From Chroococcidiopsis sp. CCMEE 29 (GTDB taxonomy: Bacteria; Cyanobacteriota; Cyanobacteriia; Cyanobacteriales; Chroococcidiopsidaceae), in NCBI RefSeq assembly GCF_023558375.1, contig NZ_CP083761.1:1105001-1169000 (forward strand): a DNA stretch of 64,000 bases, given 5' to 3'. Position numbers and translations under genes: made by a program. The notes under the pieces are model-generated. The model was not told the origin of the DNA, searched no databases, and saw only the letters and a program-made list of their open reading frames with translations. Positions 11,020 to 20,254 of the stretch are shown here, in pieces (positions within the stretch are counted from its first letter, which is position 1; each line of letters opens with the position of its first letter).

Positions 11020-11661
11020 ATGGGTAAATCTCAAAGTGAAATCGTATCGACTTTTAGCCTTGAGGGACGCTTTCTGGAATTTGAGTTGAAAGATGGTTAT
11101 CGTAAATATTTGCGGATGGCAACATCAGAAGGGGAATGTTGCATCAAACTTGCTAAATACTTACGGTCTTCATTTGAGCTAAGTTTGACCCCAGGTGATT
11201 GGGTTCAGATTGTCGGTGAAAAAAAGCTTAACTATAAAACTGGTAAGCTCAAACTGAAAGCTGAGCGAGTAGTACCTACTACGGTTAGCCATGACTCAAC
11301 TAGTATGTTAGTTGAGGTCAAGCCAGCTAAAACAAAACCTCAAGCAAGTATTTTGGTGTGTCAAAAGTCTAGTTGTATGAAGCGAGGTGGTAACGCAGTT
11401 TGTCAGGCTTTGGAGACAGCTTTAGGCGATCGCGGCTTGGAAGATCGAGTTGCCATTAAAGGAACTGGTTGTCTTAAACAGTGCAAGGCGGGACCAAATT
11501 TAGTCGTGATGCCAGATAAAACCCGTTATAGCCGAATTCAAGCCGATCAAATTCCTGAATTGATTGACAAACATTTTGCTACTGAAAGCCAGGATGAGAA
11601 ACAAGCAAAACCAAGGGAAATAGCAGTGGTTAGTGTCGAGAGCTTGGCTTCAGTTAAATGA
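11020..11661 (+). CDS. (2Fe-2S) thioredoxin-like ferredoxin domain protein
   Basis: The N-terminal part (about residues 1-90) is a cyanobacterial domain with an OB-like feel (FSLEGRFLEFELKDGYRKYLRM). The C-terminal part is a thioredoxin-like [2Fe-2S] ferredoxin with the cysteine pattern ILVCQKSSCMKRGGNAVC and GTGCLKQCKAGPNLVVMPD. Such domains resemble the small subunits of bidirectional hydrogenase and complex I, but stand-alone versions have unclear roles. The start is the ATG at 11020, because the frame upstream overlaps the preceding gene and lacks family sequence. An electron-transfer or regulatory role is inferred. Confidence 0.85.
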   Translation: MGKSQSEIVSTFSLEGRFLEFELKDGYRKYLRMATSEGECCIKLAKYLRSSFELSLTPGDWVQIVGEKKLNYKTGKLKLKAERVVPTTVSHDSTSMLVEVKPAKTKPQASILVCQKSSCMKRGGNAVCQALETALGDRGLEDRVAIKGTGCLKQCKAGPNLVVMPDKTRYSRIQADQIPELIDKHFATESQDEKQAKPREIAVVSVESLASVK

Positions 11662-11819
11662 AAATGATTGACAACAAATTTAAGACTACTTAGCTTTTAA
11701 TCTTTATGGGCATCTTTTGCAAAGAAATTGCAAAAAATAATGAGTTGAAAGCTACAAAATTCGATGATTAAAAGAGTTTTAAGTGAATTAAAATGTAACA
11801 ATTTAGCAGAATCTAGTTA

Positions 11820-12131
11820 ATGAATCCGAGTATTATCGCCGCGATCGCCTACGGCATCTTAGCCCTTGTCGGCGGCATCATTGGTTATGTTCAAGCTCAG
11901 AGCAAAGCCTCGCTTGCTTCAGGCAGCATCAGCAGCTTACTACTAATTTTGGGCGGAGTGATGCAGTTACAAGGACAAGCTTGGGGGCTGATTTTAGCCA
12001 GTGTTGTTACTGCTGTCTTAGTAATTGTGTTTGTTATCCGGTTCGCTAAAACTCGTAAGTTTATGCCCGCGGGGTTAATGGTTGTTTTAGGTTTGGTTGC
12101 ATTGGGAGTAATGGTGAATCAACTGGTTTGA
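11820..12131 (+). CDS. TMEM14 family small membrane protein
   Basis: This 103-aa protein has three to four hydrophobic segments and the TMEM14-type start IAAIAYGILALVGGIIGYVQAQSKASLASG, followed by glycine-rich helices. TMEM14 proteins are widespread in cyanobacteria and plastids, where relatives such as FAX proteins take part in fatty-acid export. The role of this member is not established. It is monocistronic as far as can be seen, with an AT-rich upstream region. Confidence 0.85.
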   Translation: MNPSIIAAIAYGILALVGGIIGYVQAQSKASLASGSISSLLLILGGVMQLQGQAWGLILASVVTAVLVIVFVIRFAKTRKFMPAGLMVVLGLVALGVMVNQLV

Positions 12132-12167
12132 TTCGCGTAGCGATCACGGCTGGTGGGTAATTGTCCC

Positions 12168-12929
12168 TCACGCTTCTGGATCTATGCCAAGCGATCGCAA
12201 TTGTGCTGCCAATTGTTCAGCACGTTGGCGTTCTTGTTCGGCACGTTGGCGTTCTTGTTCGGCTATAGCTTGAGCAGCTTCCTCTGGCAACAAGATCAAA
12301 TTGCCGGAGTTATCGTAAAAGCGTAACCATACTCCTGTCTCTCGGTCTATTGTGCCTTCCCAAGTTCCTAACCAAAAGCCCAACGTTTGACACCAAACCC
12401 ATCCTCGCTCATTTGCCATTAAGGGCTGATAGCGCTGGTTCGCATCTAAATGCCAACCTTGCAAAGAATTCGGCTCAAAGGGGTCAAAGACAAAGTAATC
12501 TGGTGTTTTGAAGACTCGCTCGTAAATATTTTTCTTCGTTCCCTTGTCTACCTCAGCAGTCGAGTCTGATAGCAGTTCCACAATCACGTCTGGGTAACGA
12601 CCATTCTCCTCCCACACCACCCAGCCTTGCCGTTCGCGCGTGCCATCAACATCTAAGACGGCAAAGAAATCTGGTCCTCGGAAATCTCTGTTACGTGCTT
12701 GCTCACTACTATAGTAAATAAACATATTGCCGCCTGTATAGAAATCCTGGCGGTCAGCCCAGGCTTGCTGCAGTGACCGAATCAGGACGTTCATGGCTAT
12801 GCGGTGGCGGTTACTCTCCAAAGGTTCACCATCATCAAAAATCAAGTCAGTAGGAGGCATCGGGGGATTTTCCCAATCCCACTTATCTACAGTCGGGGAG
12901 GTTATCTCTTTTTCTACCTCAGGTGACAT
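12168..12929 (-). CDS. Uma2 family (DUF820) putative nuclease
   Basis: This 253-aa protein has the Uma2/DUF820 restriction-endonuclease-like fold signature: PDFFAVLDVDGT, the core aspartate segment PDVIVELLSDST, the KKNIYERVFKTPDYFVFDP strand and a charged C-terminal coiled coil. The tail contains a 21-bp tandem duplication encoding EQERQRA twice. Cyanobacteria carry dozens of Uma2 genes, whose function is unproven. A second, frameshifted member lies at 40078-40652. Confidence 0.88.
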   Translation of the reverse strand: MSPEVEKEITSPTVDKWDWENPPMPPTDLIFDDGEPLESNRHRIAMNVLIRSLQQAWADRQDFYTGGNMFIYYSSEQARNRDFRGPDFFAVLDVDGTRERQGWVVWEENGRYPDVIVELLSDSTAEVDKGTKKNIYERVFKTPDYFVFDPFEPNSLQGWHLDANQRYQPLMANERGWVWCQTLGFWLGTWEGTIDRETGVWLRFYDNSGNLILLPEEAAQAIAEQERQRAEQERQRAEQLAAQLRSLGIDPEA

Positions 12930-13014
12930 AGCACAGCTCTCCCTACGTTGGGTGACTGGATTAGTACATTTATATTACCTGAATTTGATTTATTGATGTA
13001 GTTCGACTTCCGTC

Positions 13015-13275
13015 TCAATGACTAATCATCCAAGGTCGCCCGTCAGTGTGGCTTCTAACTCTGGGGCGTTCTGGTTCCTGATCGCGCTTGACTAGCTGAG
13101 GTTCTGGATTTTCTTTCTTCAGCCGTAATGAGCCAGATAGCACAGCAGGAGGCGAGAATATTCGCTTAGCTGTTGCTTGACAAGATGGGCAAGCTGCTGG
13201 ATTGCTAGAGTCTGCCATTGTGCGCCATTGCTCAAACACTCCACAGCGATCGCACCGAAACTCGTAAAGGGGCAT
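13015..13275 (-). CDS. fmdB: FmdB-type zinc ribbon protein
   Basis: This 86-aa protein has the FmdB-type zinc ribbon: MPLYEFRCDRCGVFEQW with CxxC and a second CxxC in AACPSCQATAKRIF. The family is named for a putative regulator of formamidase in Methylophilus. Here it follows the formamidase gene on the same strand, 14 nt after its stop, which supports a two-gene operon fmdA-fmdB. It may regulate amidase expression or bind metal; neither is shown here. Confidence 0.85.
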   Translation of the reverse strand: MPLYEFRCDRCGVFEQWRTMADSSNPAACPSCQATAKRIFSPPAVLSGSLRLKKENPEPQLVKRDQEPERPRVRSHTDGRPWMISH

Positions 13276-13289
13276 AGATTTTTTACCTG

Positions 13290-14495
13290 CTAGACTGGGA
13301 GAATGTTCCGATCAAAGATTTCAGTGGGAATCGCCAGTGTACAGCAGGCATTGGGAATGTCTACAATCCCGCTGACTCTGCCTTCAACCGGAGCGCAGCT
13401 AAGCAACAGGTAAGCCTGCTCACCTGTGAAGCCAAACTTCTTCAAATATTCGATCGCGTTCAAGCAAGCCCGCCGATAAGCAATATGAACATCCATGTAG
13501 TACTGCTTACCAGTGAATTCATCAACTGAGATGCCTTCAAACACCAAGTACTCGGAGTAGCGGGGTTCGACAGGACCAGGCTTAAAAATAGGGTTAATCA
13601 TGCCATACTTTTCGACCCCGCCCTTGATGATGTCCACGTGCAGATCGATGTAGCCTGCCATCTCAATCGCACCGCAGAACGAGATCTCACCGTCTCCCTG
13701 GGAAAAGTGAATGTCACCCATCGACAGCTTGGCACCTTCAACATAAACCGGGAAGTAAATCCGCGTACCTTTGGACAGGTTCTTGATGTCGCAGTTACCA
13801 CCATGCTCGCGCGGAGGGACAGTACGGGCAGCTTCCGCAGCAACGCGCTCGAACTCAGAGGGCGGCAGCTTGCCAAGCATTGCATTTTTGGCGTTGGGTA
13901 AGGCTGCCAGAACAGGCATATCACCGGACAGTCCCGCTCCATAGGTTCGCCGATCTGGATTTGTAGCGACGAGTTCTGCCTCCCGCTTGTTCCACTTCGC
14001 CAGTAGTTCATGGGACGGAGCACAGCCGATTAACCCAGGGTGGGTGATGCCAGCAAACCGCACCCCTGGAATGTGTCTCGAAGCTGTGTAAATTCCCTGG
14101 ATATCCCAAACTGCTTTGGCGGCATTGGGAAAGTGATCGGTGAGGAAACCACCCCCATTTTCTTTGGCAAAAATGCCCGTGAAACCCCATTCATCCCCAG
14201 GCAAAGCACCGATATCAAGCAGATCGACAACCAGAATATCGCCGGGTTGGGCACCGTTAACGTGGATAGGTCCACTCAGGACGTGAACCACTGTCAAATC
14301 CACATCGCGGATATCGTCAGGATTATCGTCATTTTTAATTTGTCCATCCGTCCAGTCTTTGCATTCAATGCGGAACACATCACCGGGATTGACTGAAACC
14401 ACTGCCGGAATATCAGGATGCCAACGGTTGTGACCCGGTACTTCCTGCTCATACATGGGCTTGTTCAGGTCAACTTTGAACAGAACTTCAGGCAT
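13290..14495 (-). CDS. fmdA: Formamidase (acetamidase/formamidase family)
   Basis: FmdA hydrolyses formamide to formate and ammonia. The 401-aa protein matches the family from its start (MPEVLFKVDLNKPMYEQ, GHNRWHPDIP) through HPGLIGCAPSHELL, GDIHFSQGDGEISFCGAIEMAG and the C-terminal IPNACCTLAIPTEIFD. The ATG at 14495 is chosen over an in-frame ATG at 14546 because it has a clear Shine-Dalgarno (GGAGGA, 6 nt upstream) and matches the usual N-terminus. It is divergent from ureD, with a candidate NtcA site between them. Together with urease this suggests a unit for scavenging small amides. Confidence 0.93.
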   Translation of the reverse strand: MPEVLFKVDLNKPMYEQEVPGHNRWHPDIPAVVSVNPGDVFRIECKDWTDGQIKNDDNPDDIRDVDLTVVHVLSGPIHVNGAQPGDILVVDLLDIGALPGDEWGFTGIFAKENGGGFLTDHFPNAAKAVWDIQGIYTASRHIPGVRFAGITHPGLIGCAPSHELLAKWNKREAELVATNPDRRTYGAGLSGDMPVLAALPNAKNAMLGKLPPSEFERVAAEAARTVPPREHGGNCDIKNLSKGTRIYFPVYVEGAKLSMGDIHFSQGDGEISFCGAIEMAGYIDLHVDIIKGGVEKYGMINPIFKPGPVEPRYSEYLVFEGISVDEFTGKQYYMDVHIAYRRACLNAIEYLKKFGFTGEQAYLLLSCAPVEGRVSGIVDIPNACCTLAIPTEIFDRNILPV

Positions 14496-14572
14496 AGAAT
14501 CCTCCTGGAACACTTCTTGAAAGGCAGTGTTCATGTGTTCATACATCGTTAAGGAAATCGAATTATGTAACT

Positions 14573-14586
14573 GTAGTCTTCAATAC
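14573..14586. promoter_or_regulatory. Candidate NtcA-binding site (GTA-N8-TAC)
   Basis: The sequence GTAGTCTTCAATAC fits the NtcA consensus GTA-N8-TAC exactly. It lies between the divergent fmdA and ureD genes, the place expected for global nitrogen control of an amidase and a urease operon. I could not place a well-spaced -10 box in either direction, so function is inferred from sequence and context. Confidence 0.5.
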
Positions 14587-14686
14587 CAAGACAAGGGGAT
14601 GGCATTCCAGGAAGGTGCGAACATTGCGCTGATTGGATACTCTGGCTTAAGTTAGATTGAGATATTGTTCGACTCATATCAGTTTC

Positions 14687-15544
14687 GTGGATCAATCTTC
14701 TGCTGAAGATCTACCAGCTACCAGCTGGCATGGCAGCCTTAACCTGGTATACGCTCATCACTACGGTAAAACCGGGCTGATTCAGAATCGAGTGCAAGCG
14801 CCGCTGAAAGTGCAGCGACCGTTCTATCCAGAAGGGTCAGATATTTGTCATAGTGTGGTATTGCATACCGCTGGGGGAATTGTTGGCGGCGATCGCCTGT
14901 CTCTCAATTTTCAACTTGAACCCAATGCTCAAGCTTTAATTACTACAGCTACTGCCAGTAAGATTTATCGTAGTAATGGATTGCAAGCCAGACAAAATAT
15001 TCAGATGCAAGTGGATGCCGGTGCTTGTTTAGAATGGTTGCCTCAGGAAACAATTGTGTTTAATGGTGCAACTTATCGGCAAGACTTGAGAGTAGAATTA
15101 GCTCCCGGAGCTAGCTGGTTAGGCTGGGAGATTACGCGCTTTGGTCGCAGTGCCAGGGGAGAAAGATTTTTGCAGGGGGAATGGCGATCGCACACCGAAA
15201 TTTGGCAGCAAGGACATCCTCTCTGGATTGACCGACAATGGCTACCCGGTGGAGAAGAAATCATCAACAGCCCTCACGGCTTAGCAGGACAACCGATCGT
15301 AGCCAGTCTTGTTTGGGTTGGAAAAGCAGTTGAACCGGAGATAGTAGAAAAGGCACGCTTATTATGGACGCTGACAAATCGTCAAGGTGAAGCAGGTGTC
15401 ACTCGTCTGATCTCTGGATTATTGTGCCGATATCGTGGCTCTTCTACAGCTGAGGTGAGAAACTGGTTTACGGATGTGTGGCAGCTACTGCGCCTATCTT
15501 TTTTAGGACGAGATAGCTGTCCGCCGAGAGTTTGGCAAGTCTGA
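14687..15544 (+). CDS. ureD: Urease accessory protein UreD
   Basis: UreD (UreH) is the scaffold through which UreF and UreG load nickel into apo-urease. The family sequence is clear: WHGSLNLVYAHHYGKTGLIQNR, VQRPFYPEGSDICHSVVLHTAGGIVGGDRLSLNF and TTATASKIYRSNG. Neither start candidate, TTG at 14657 or GTG at 14687, has a good Shine-Dalgarno; the GTG is used here. It is the first gene of ureD-ureA-ureB-ureC, 12 nt before ureA. ureE, ureF and ureG are not in the window. Confidence 0.92.
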   Translation: MDQSSAEDLPATSWHGSLNLVYAHHYGKTGLIQNRVQAPLKVQRPFYPEGSDICHSVVLHTAGGIVGGDRLSLNFQLEPNAQALITTATASKIYRSNGLQARQNIQMQVDAGACLEWLPQETIVFNGATYRQDLRVELAPGASWLGWEITRFGRSARGERFLQGEWRSHTEIWQQGHPLWIDRQWLPGGEEIINSPHGLAGQPIVASLVWVGKAVEPEIVEKARLLWTLTNRQGEAGVTRLISGLLCRYRGSSTAEVRNWFTDVWQLLRLSFLGRDSCPPRVWQV

Positions 15545-15556
15545 AGGGATACATCG

Positions 15557-15859
15557 ATGCAACTCACCCCGCAGGAAAAAGATAAACTGCTGATATTTAC
15601 TGCCGCTCTGTTAGCAGAACGACGCAAAGCAAGAGGTTTAAAGTTAAATTACCCAGAGGCAGTAGCCTATATTTCTGCCGCTATTTTAGAAGGAGCTAGA
15701 GACGGGTACCCAGTGGCAGATTTAATGAGTTATGGTACAACCTTGCTAACGCGGGAAGACGTGATGGAAGGAGTGCCAGAGATGGTGCATGAAGTTCAGG
15801 TGGAAGCAACATTCCCTGATGGCACCAAGTTAGTCACCGTCCATAATCCGATTCTTTAG
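15557..15859 (+). CDS. ureA: Urease subunit gamma
   Basis: This 100-aa protein is full-length Ure[49 protein letters not shown] and [29 protein letters not shown]. It forms the heterotrimeric urease unit with UreB and UreC, which hydrolyses urea to ammonia and carbamate. The start ATG has an AAGGG Shine-Dalgarno. ureB follows after 27 nt. Confidence 0.97.
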   Translation: MQLTPQEKDKLLIFTAALLAERRKARGLKLNYPEAVAYISAAILEGARDGYPVADLMSYGTTLLTREDVMEGVPEMVHEVQVEATFPDGTKLVTVHNPIL

Positions 15860-15886
15860 AGGTTGAAGGAAGTTGAGGAGTTGGTG

Positions 15887-16213
15887 ATGATTCCAGGGGA
15901 AATGATTATCCAAGCAGGGGAAATTGAACTGAATGCAGGTCGCCCTACAGTACGATTGCGAGTGGCAAACACAGGCGATCGCCCGATTCAAGTCGGCTCC
16001 CACTTCCACTTTTACGAAGTTAATCAAGCTTTAGATTTTGACCGCGAACAAGCACGAGGAATGCGTCTAGATATTCCAGCTGGCACAGCTGTACGTTTTG
16101 AACCAGGAGATGAACGGGAAGTGACATTAGTACCGCTTGCTGGTAGCCGCCAGGTTTACGGCTTCAACGGCAGAATTAATGGTGCGCTCAATCAATTGTC
16201 AAATTCTCAATAG
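15887..16213 (+). CDS. ureB: Urease subunit beta
   Basis: UreB is recognised from [48 protein letters not shown] and [31 protein letters not shown]. The ATG at 15887 gives the usual 108-aa subunit. The frame extends upstream to a TTG at 15863, but those residues are not part of the family. Middle gene of the urease structural operon, 51 nt before ureC. Confidence 0.97.
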   Translation: MIPGEMIIQAGEIELNAGRPTVRLRVANTGDRPIQVGSHFHFYEVNQALDFDREQARGMRLDIPAGTAVRFEPGDEREVTLVPLAGSRQVYGFNGRINGALNQLSNSQ

Positions 16214-16264
16214 CAGAGCCAGAACAACAGCAGAAGGCAGTTAAAGTTTTGATCGGGGATATCT

Positions 16265-17974
16265 ATGAGCTACAGAATGGATCGCCGCGCCTATGCCGAA
16301 ACATTTGGACCCACAGTAGGCGATCGCCTCCGCCTTGCTGACACAGAATTATTTATTGAAGTTGAACAAGACTTTACTACCTACGGCGATGAGGTTAAAT
16401 TCGGCGGCGGTAAAGTAATTCGAGATGGCATGGGACAATCCCCCATTTCCAATGCCGATGGTGCTGTGGATATGGTCATCACCAATGCCTTAATTCTTGA
16501 CTGGTGGGGCATCGTTAAAGCAGATATCGGAATTAAAGACGGTCAGATATTCAAAATTGGTAAAGCCGGTAATCCCTACATCCAAGACAACATTGATATC
16601 ATTATTGGTCCTGGCACGGAGGCATTGGCTGGAGAGGGCATGATCCTTACAGCTGGAGGCGTTGACAGCCATATTCACTTTATTTGTCCGCAGCAAATTG
16701 AGACAGCGATCGCCTCTGGCATTACTACCATGATTGGCGGCGGCACTGGTCCAGCTACCGGAACGAACGCCACAACTTGCACTCCCGGTCCCTGGAACAT
16801 TCACAGGATGCTACAAGCAGCGGATGCCTTTCCTGTAAACTTGGGCTTCTTAGGCAAAGGTAACAGCAGCCAACCGCAAGGACTGATTGAGCAAGTAGCA
16901 GCTGGGGCAATGGGCTTGAAGTTGCATGAAGACTGGGGGACTACGCCAGCAGCCATTGATACTTGTTTAAGCGTTGCTGATGAGTATGACGTGCAAGTGG
17001 CAATTCACACAGATACGTTGAATGAAGCTGGGTTTGTGGAAGCTAGCATCACCGCCTTCAAAGGTCGTGCCATTCACACCTACCACACCGAGGGAGCAGG
17101 AGGCGGTCACGCACCGGACATTATCAAAGTTTGCGGCGAAGCGAATGTTTTGCCTTCTTCCACCAATCCCACGCGGCCTTATACAGTCAACACCTTGGAT
17201 GAACACCTAGATATGCTGATGGTTTGCCACCACCTCGATCCAGGTATCCCGGAAGATGTTGCCTTTGCCGAGTCACGCATTCGTCGCGAGACGATCGCTG
17301 CTGAAGACATCCTGCACGACTTAGGCGCATTCAGTATGATTGCTTCCGACTCCCAAGCGATGGGAAGGGTCGGAGAAGTAATTATTCGCACCTGGCAAAC
17401 AGCCCATAAAATGAAGGTACAGCGGGGTCAGTTGGCTGAAGATACCCAGCACAACGATAATTTCCGGGCAAAGCGTTATGTTGCCAAGTACACGATTAAC
17501 CCAGCAATTACCCACGGCATTGCCAACTATGTCGGTTCAGTCGAAGTCGGGAAACTGGCAGATTTGTGCCTCTGGCATCCGGCATTTTTCGGCGTGAAAC
17601 CCCAAATAGTCATTAAGGGAGGTGCGATCGCTTGGTCACAAATGGGGGATGCCAATGCCAGTATCCCCACACCCCAGCCGGTTCACATGCGACCAATGTT
17701 TGGTAGTTTTGGCGGAGCGATCGCCGCCACCTCATTAACATTTATCTCTCAACTAGCCTTAGAAAAGGAAATACCAGCCCAGCTAGGTTTGCACAAGTCA
17801 GCGGTTGCAGTTTCAGGAACGCGGCAGCTGAATAAGAAAGAGATGAAATTAAACGATGCCCTACCTCAGATGGAAGTCGATCCAGAAACCTATGAAGTCA
17901 GAGCCGATGGAATACTACTCACCTGCGAACCAGCAACCATCTTACCCTTAGCCCAACGCTACTTTTTGTTTTAG
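16265..17974 (+). CDS. ureC: Urease subunit alpha
   Basis: UreC is the catalytic nickel subunit, 569 aa and complete. All metal ligands are present by alignment to the known enzyme numbering: His136 and His138 (SHIHFICPQ), carbamylated Lys219 ([12 protein letters not shown]), His248 ([11 protein letters not shown]), His274 ([12 protein letters not shown]) and Asp362 ([12 protein letters not shown]). The flap Cys321-His322 is in [13 protein letters not shown]. No frameshift or missing residue is seen, so an active urease is expected if the accessory genes exist elsewhere. The gene converges on a small membrane-protein gene across a CCCCTAA repeat. Confidence 0.98.
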   Translation: MSYRMDRRAYAETFGPTVGDRLRLADTELFIEVEQDFTTYGDEVKFGGGKVIRDGMGQSPISNADGAVDMVITNALILDWWGIVKADIGIKDGQIFKIGKAGNPYIQDNIDIIIGPGTEALAGEGMILTAGGVDSHIHFICPQQIETAIASGITTMIGGGTGPATGTNATTCTPGPWNIHRMLQAADAFPVNLGFLGKGNSSQPQGLIEQVAAGAMGLKLHEDWGTTPAAIDTCLSVADEYDVQVAIHTDTLNEAGFVEASITAFKGRAIHTYHTEGAGGGHAPDIIKVCGEANVLPSSTNPTRPYTVNTLDEHLDMLMVCHHLDPGIPEDVAFAESRIRRETIAAEDILHDLGAFSMIASDSQAMGRVGEVIIRTWQTAHKMKVQRGQLAEDTQHNDNFRAKRYVAKYTINPAITHGIANYVGSVEVGKLADLCLWHPAFFGVKPQIVIKGGAIAWSQMGDANASIPTPQPVHMRPMFGSFGGAIAATSLTFISQLALEKEIPAQLGLHKSAVAVSGTRQLNKKEMKLNDALPQMEVDPETYEVRADGILLTCEPATILPLAQRYFLF

Positions 17975-17999
17975 TGAGTAGTGGGATAAAAGGCATTCT

Positions 18000-18032
18000 C
18001 TCTAGTCTCTAACCCCTAACCCCTAACCCCTA
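18000..18032. repeat. CCCCTAA heptamers ending in a stop codon
   Basis: Three CCCCTAA-type units between the convergent ureC and the gene at 18030-18470. As at carB, the stop codon TAG of the minus-strand gene (complement of 18030-18032) is made from the CCCCTA unit, so the sense strand continues as TAGGGGTTAGGGG. Confidence 0.85.
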
Positions 18033-18470
18033 CTTTCGCTTTTTCAACACCAAAACTCCTTCAGAGTTCACCTGGTAAGCTTCACCCACGTAGCCAGTTC
18101 GGTCATAGAGTATTTGGTGAATGTACTGGTCTAGTTTGGCTTCATCACGGATATTAGGTCGGTAGAAGCTTTTTATTTTCTCTTCTACACCCATAGCTTG
18201 TAGGCGAGCGTGAAGTTTCTTGTTATCGCCTGCAAAATAAGCATTTCGCGCAGTTTCATCCTGGAAAAAGCTCCTGATAATAGGCGCAGGAACGCCGCCA
18301 ATCGTAAACTGCCCTTCAGTAAGCAGAACGAACCAAATCCATCCACATAGGAGAAAGGAAAGGGAAATTAGCGTTGAAGCTAGTAGAGAAGCTTTCCGTG
18401 GCGCAGAACCGTAGCTTGATTTATACCGACCACGGCGTATTTTTTTTGATTGAAAAATAGGTAAGACCAT
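18030..18470 (-). CDS. Hypothetical single-pass membrane protein
   Basis: I do not recognise a named family. The 146-aa protein has a basic N-terminus (KKIRRGRYKSSYG), one transmembrane segment (SLLASTLISLSFLLCGWIWFVLL) and a soluble part. The soluble part contains FQDETARNAYFAGDNKKLHARLQAMGVEEKIKSFYRP and a DRTGYVGEAYQVNSEGVLVLKK end. The composition is ordinary for the genome and the frame is clean, so it is probably a real conserved cyanobacterial gene. Its stop codon is formed by a repeat unit. Confidence 0.7.
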   Translation of the reverse strand: MVLPIFQSKKIRRGRYKSSYGSAPRKASLLASTLISLSFLLCGWIWFVLLTEGQFTIGGVPAPIIRSFFQDETARNAYFAGDNKKLHARLQAMGVEEKIKSFYRPNIRDEAKLDQYIHQILYDRTGYVGEAYQVNSEGVLVLKKRK

Positions 18471-18821
18471 AGTCCACCAGCTTGAAAAACGCGCCTTTAC
18501 TTAGCCTTGGACAACGTTCATCTAAACATTAGCATCAAGCAATGCGACAAAGGTAGCCAAACTGGATAAATGCAGGCTATGTTTTTATTTAATACCAGTA
18601 TATTGGTGCCGTTTTCAGTATTGGATTTTAAAATCGGCAAGCCGTACTTCAGATGACTGAGTGCTCACTTTCGCATAGCTACAGCTCTCAAAAGTCAACA
18701 GTAAGTAGATATAAGAATAATCCTTCGCAAGTAGGAGGTCAATTGAACAGTCAAGGGGAAAAATTATACAGACACTGAATAATATTACAAAATTTTAACT
18801 TATCGTAAACTGAGCGATTCC
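18471..18821. other. Gene-free divergent promoter region
   Basis: About 350 bp between two divergent genes. It is AT-rich near 18770-18810, where the promoter of the receiver-kinase gene would lie. No ORF, RNA gene or strong hairpin is evident. Confidence 0.5.
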
Positions 18822-19955
18822 ATGACCGCGCAATCCTCTCCCCTTGACCGTATCCTTGTTGTAGATGATTCTCCAGATAACGTATTCCTGATTCAAACCA
18901 TTTTGGAAGAAGAAGGCTATGCTATTAACACGGCAGACAATGGACCTTCTGCCCTAGCACAGATTGAACAGTCTGCACCAGATTTAGTGTTGCTAGACGT
19001 CATGATGCCAGGAATGGATGGCTTTGAAGTTACTCAGCGCATCCGGCAAAATACCAAATTGCCATTTATCCCGATTCTGCTAATCACCGCCTATGACCAA
19101 CCCAGCGTAGCGCAGGGATTAGACATGGGTGCAGATGACTTTATTCGCAAACCCGTTGAAGTCGATGAATTGCTAGCCCGAGTGCGATCGCTGCTCCGAC
19201 TAAAGCACAGTGTAGACGAACGCGACCAAATTGCCCGCCAACGGGAAGATTTTGTTTCCCGCCTAACTCACGATTTACGCACACCGCTAGTAGCAGCAGA
19301 TCGGATGCTGTTACTGTTTCAGCAAGGTGCTTTAGGAGAACTATCGCCAACCATGCAGGAAGCTGTAGTAACAATGGTTCGCAGTAATCGCAACCTGCTG
19401 CAAATGGTGAATACTTTACTAGAGGTTTACCGCTTTGAAGCGGGTCGTAAAAATCTCACCTTCCTACCAGTTGATATTAAAGAGTTGCTCGAAGAGGTCG
19501 CTAAAGAGCTGACCCCCTTAGCTCAGGAAAAAGGATTGTCACTCCAGTTGCAGCTCACGCAACGCTCAGATATGAGCAAAGTTATGGGCGATCGCCTAGA
19601 ACTCCACCGACTATTCGTCAACTTGGTAGGAAATGCAATTAAGTTTACCGATACTGGCTCAATCACAATTCGCCTTTTGACCCCAACTAGCAGTGCTGCG
19701 GCGAACACTCAGGCTGAGCAACAACCCGCTTCCTACTTAGCGATAGAAGTAGAAGATACCGGACCCGGCATCCCGCCTGAAGAACAAGCCGCCTTATTTG
19801 AAAGATTTCGCCAAGGAAGCCACAAGCGTTCTGGTAGTGGCTTAGGACTTTACCTCTCTCGCCGCATCGTAGAAGCCCATCAAGGTACGATTCAGGTCAA
19901 GTCACATTTAGGTAAAGGTAGTGTCTTTATTGTACGTCTACCCATTCAACAGTAA
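18822..19955 (+). CDS. Response regulator receiver-histidine kinase fusion
   Basis: This 377-aa soluble two-component protein has an N-terminal receiver domain: acidic pocket VVDDSPDN, phospho-acceptor Asp59 in VLLDVMMPGMDG and the conserved Lys in FIRKPVEV. A short linker leads to a histidine kinase with an H-box SRLTHDLRTPLVAADR (His150), an N-box FVNLVGNAIKFTDTG, and G-boxes VEDTGPGIP and GSGLGLYLSRRIV. No sensor or membrane segment is present, so the receiver probably gates the kinase in response to another kinase. This layout is common in cyanobacteria; the input is unknown. It stands alone. Confidence 0.93.
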   Translation: MTAQSSPLDRILVVDDSPDNVFLIQTILEEEGYAINTADNGPSALAQIEQSAPDLVLLDVMMPGMDGFEVTQRIRQNTKLPFIPILLITAYDQPSVAQGLDMGADDFIRKPVEVDELLARVRSLLRLKHSVDERDQIARQREDFVSRLTHDLRTPLVAADRMLLLFQQGALGELSPTMQEAVVTMVRSNRNLLQMVNTLLEVYRFEAGRKNLTFLPVDIKELLEEVAKELTPLAQEKGLSLQLQLTQRSDMSKVMGDRLELHRLFVNLVGNAIKFTDTGSITIRLLTPTSSAAANTQAEQQPASYLAIEVEDTGPGIPPEEQAALFERFRQGSHKRSGSGLGLYLSRRIVEAHQGTIQVKSHLGKGSVFIVRLPIQQ

Positions 19956-20254
19956 TGAACACTCAGTTTTTAAGCGCTGTGCAGATTAACTGTCTGCGCT
20001 AGAACTAGTGGGCAAGAAAAAACTATAAATTTCTTCAACTATTACTATATTTTTTCGGTAATTTATTGTATGTTTTTAAAATCGGAATCTTATCGTAATT
20101 TTTATTTTCCAAAATATTCCAATTATAAAATAAATTATAACAGTTAAATCCTGAACTTTCAACTGCCCCTTTACTTCCTAGTAAGGCAAAATCTCAAAAT
20201 ATATTAAAGATATAGTAGAGTTGGAACCCAAGTTTATATTTTTAGGACAAACAG
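19956..20254. other. AT-rich intergenic region
   Basis: About 300 bp, very AT-rich from 20020 to 20150. It carries the promoter of the aldehyde dehydrogenase gene presumably near 20200. Nothing else is recognised. Confidence 0.5.

Noticed and set aside
13598-14396. Several frames of 60-141 codons on both strands inside the formamidase gene
   Set aside because: All are shadows of fmdA, which matches its family along its full length.
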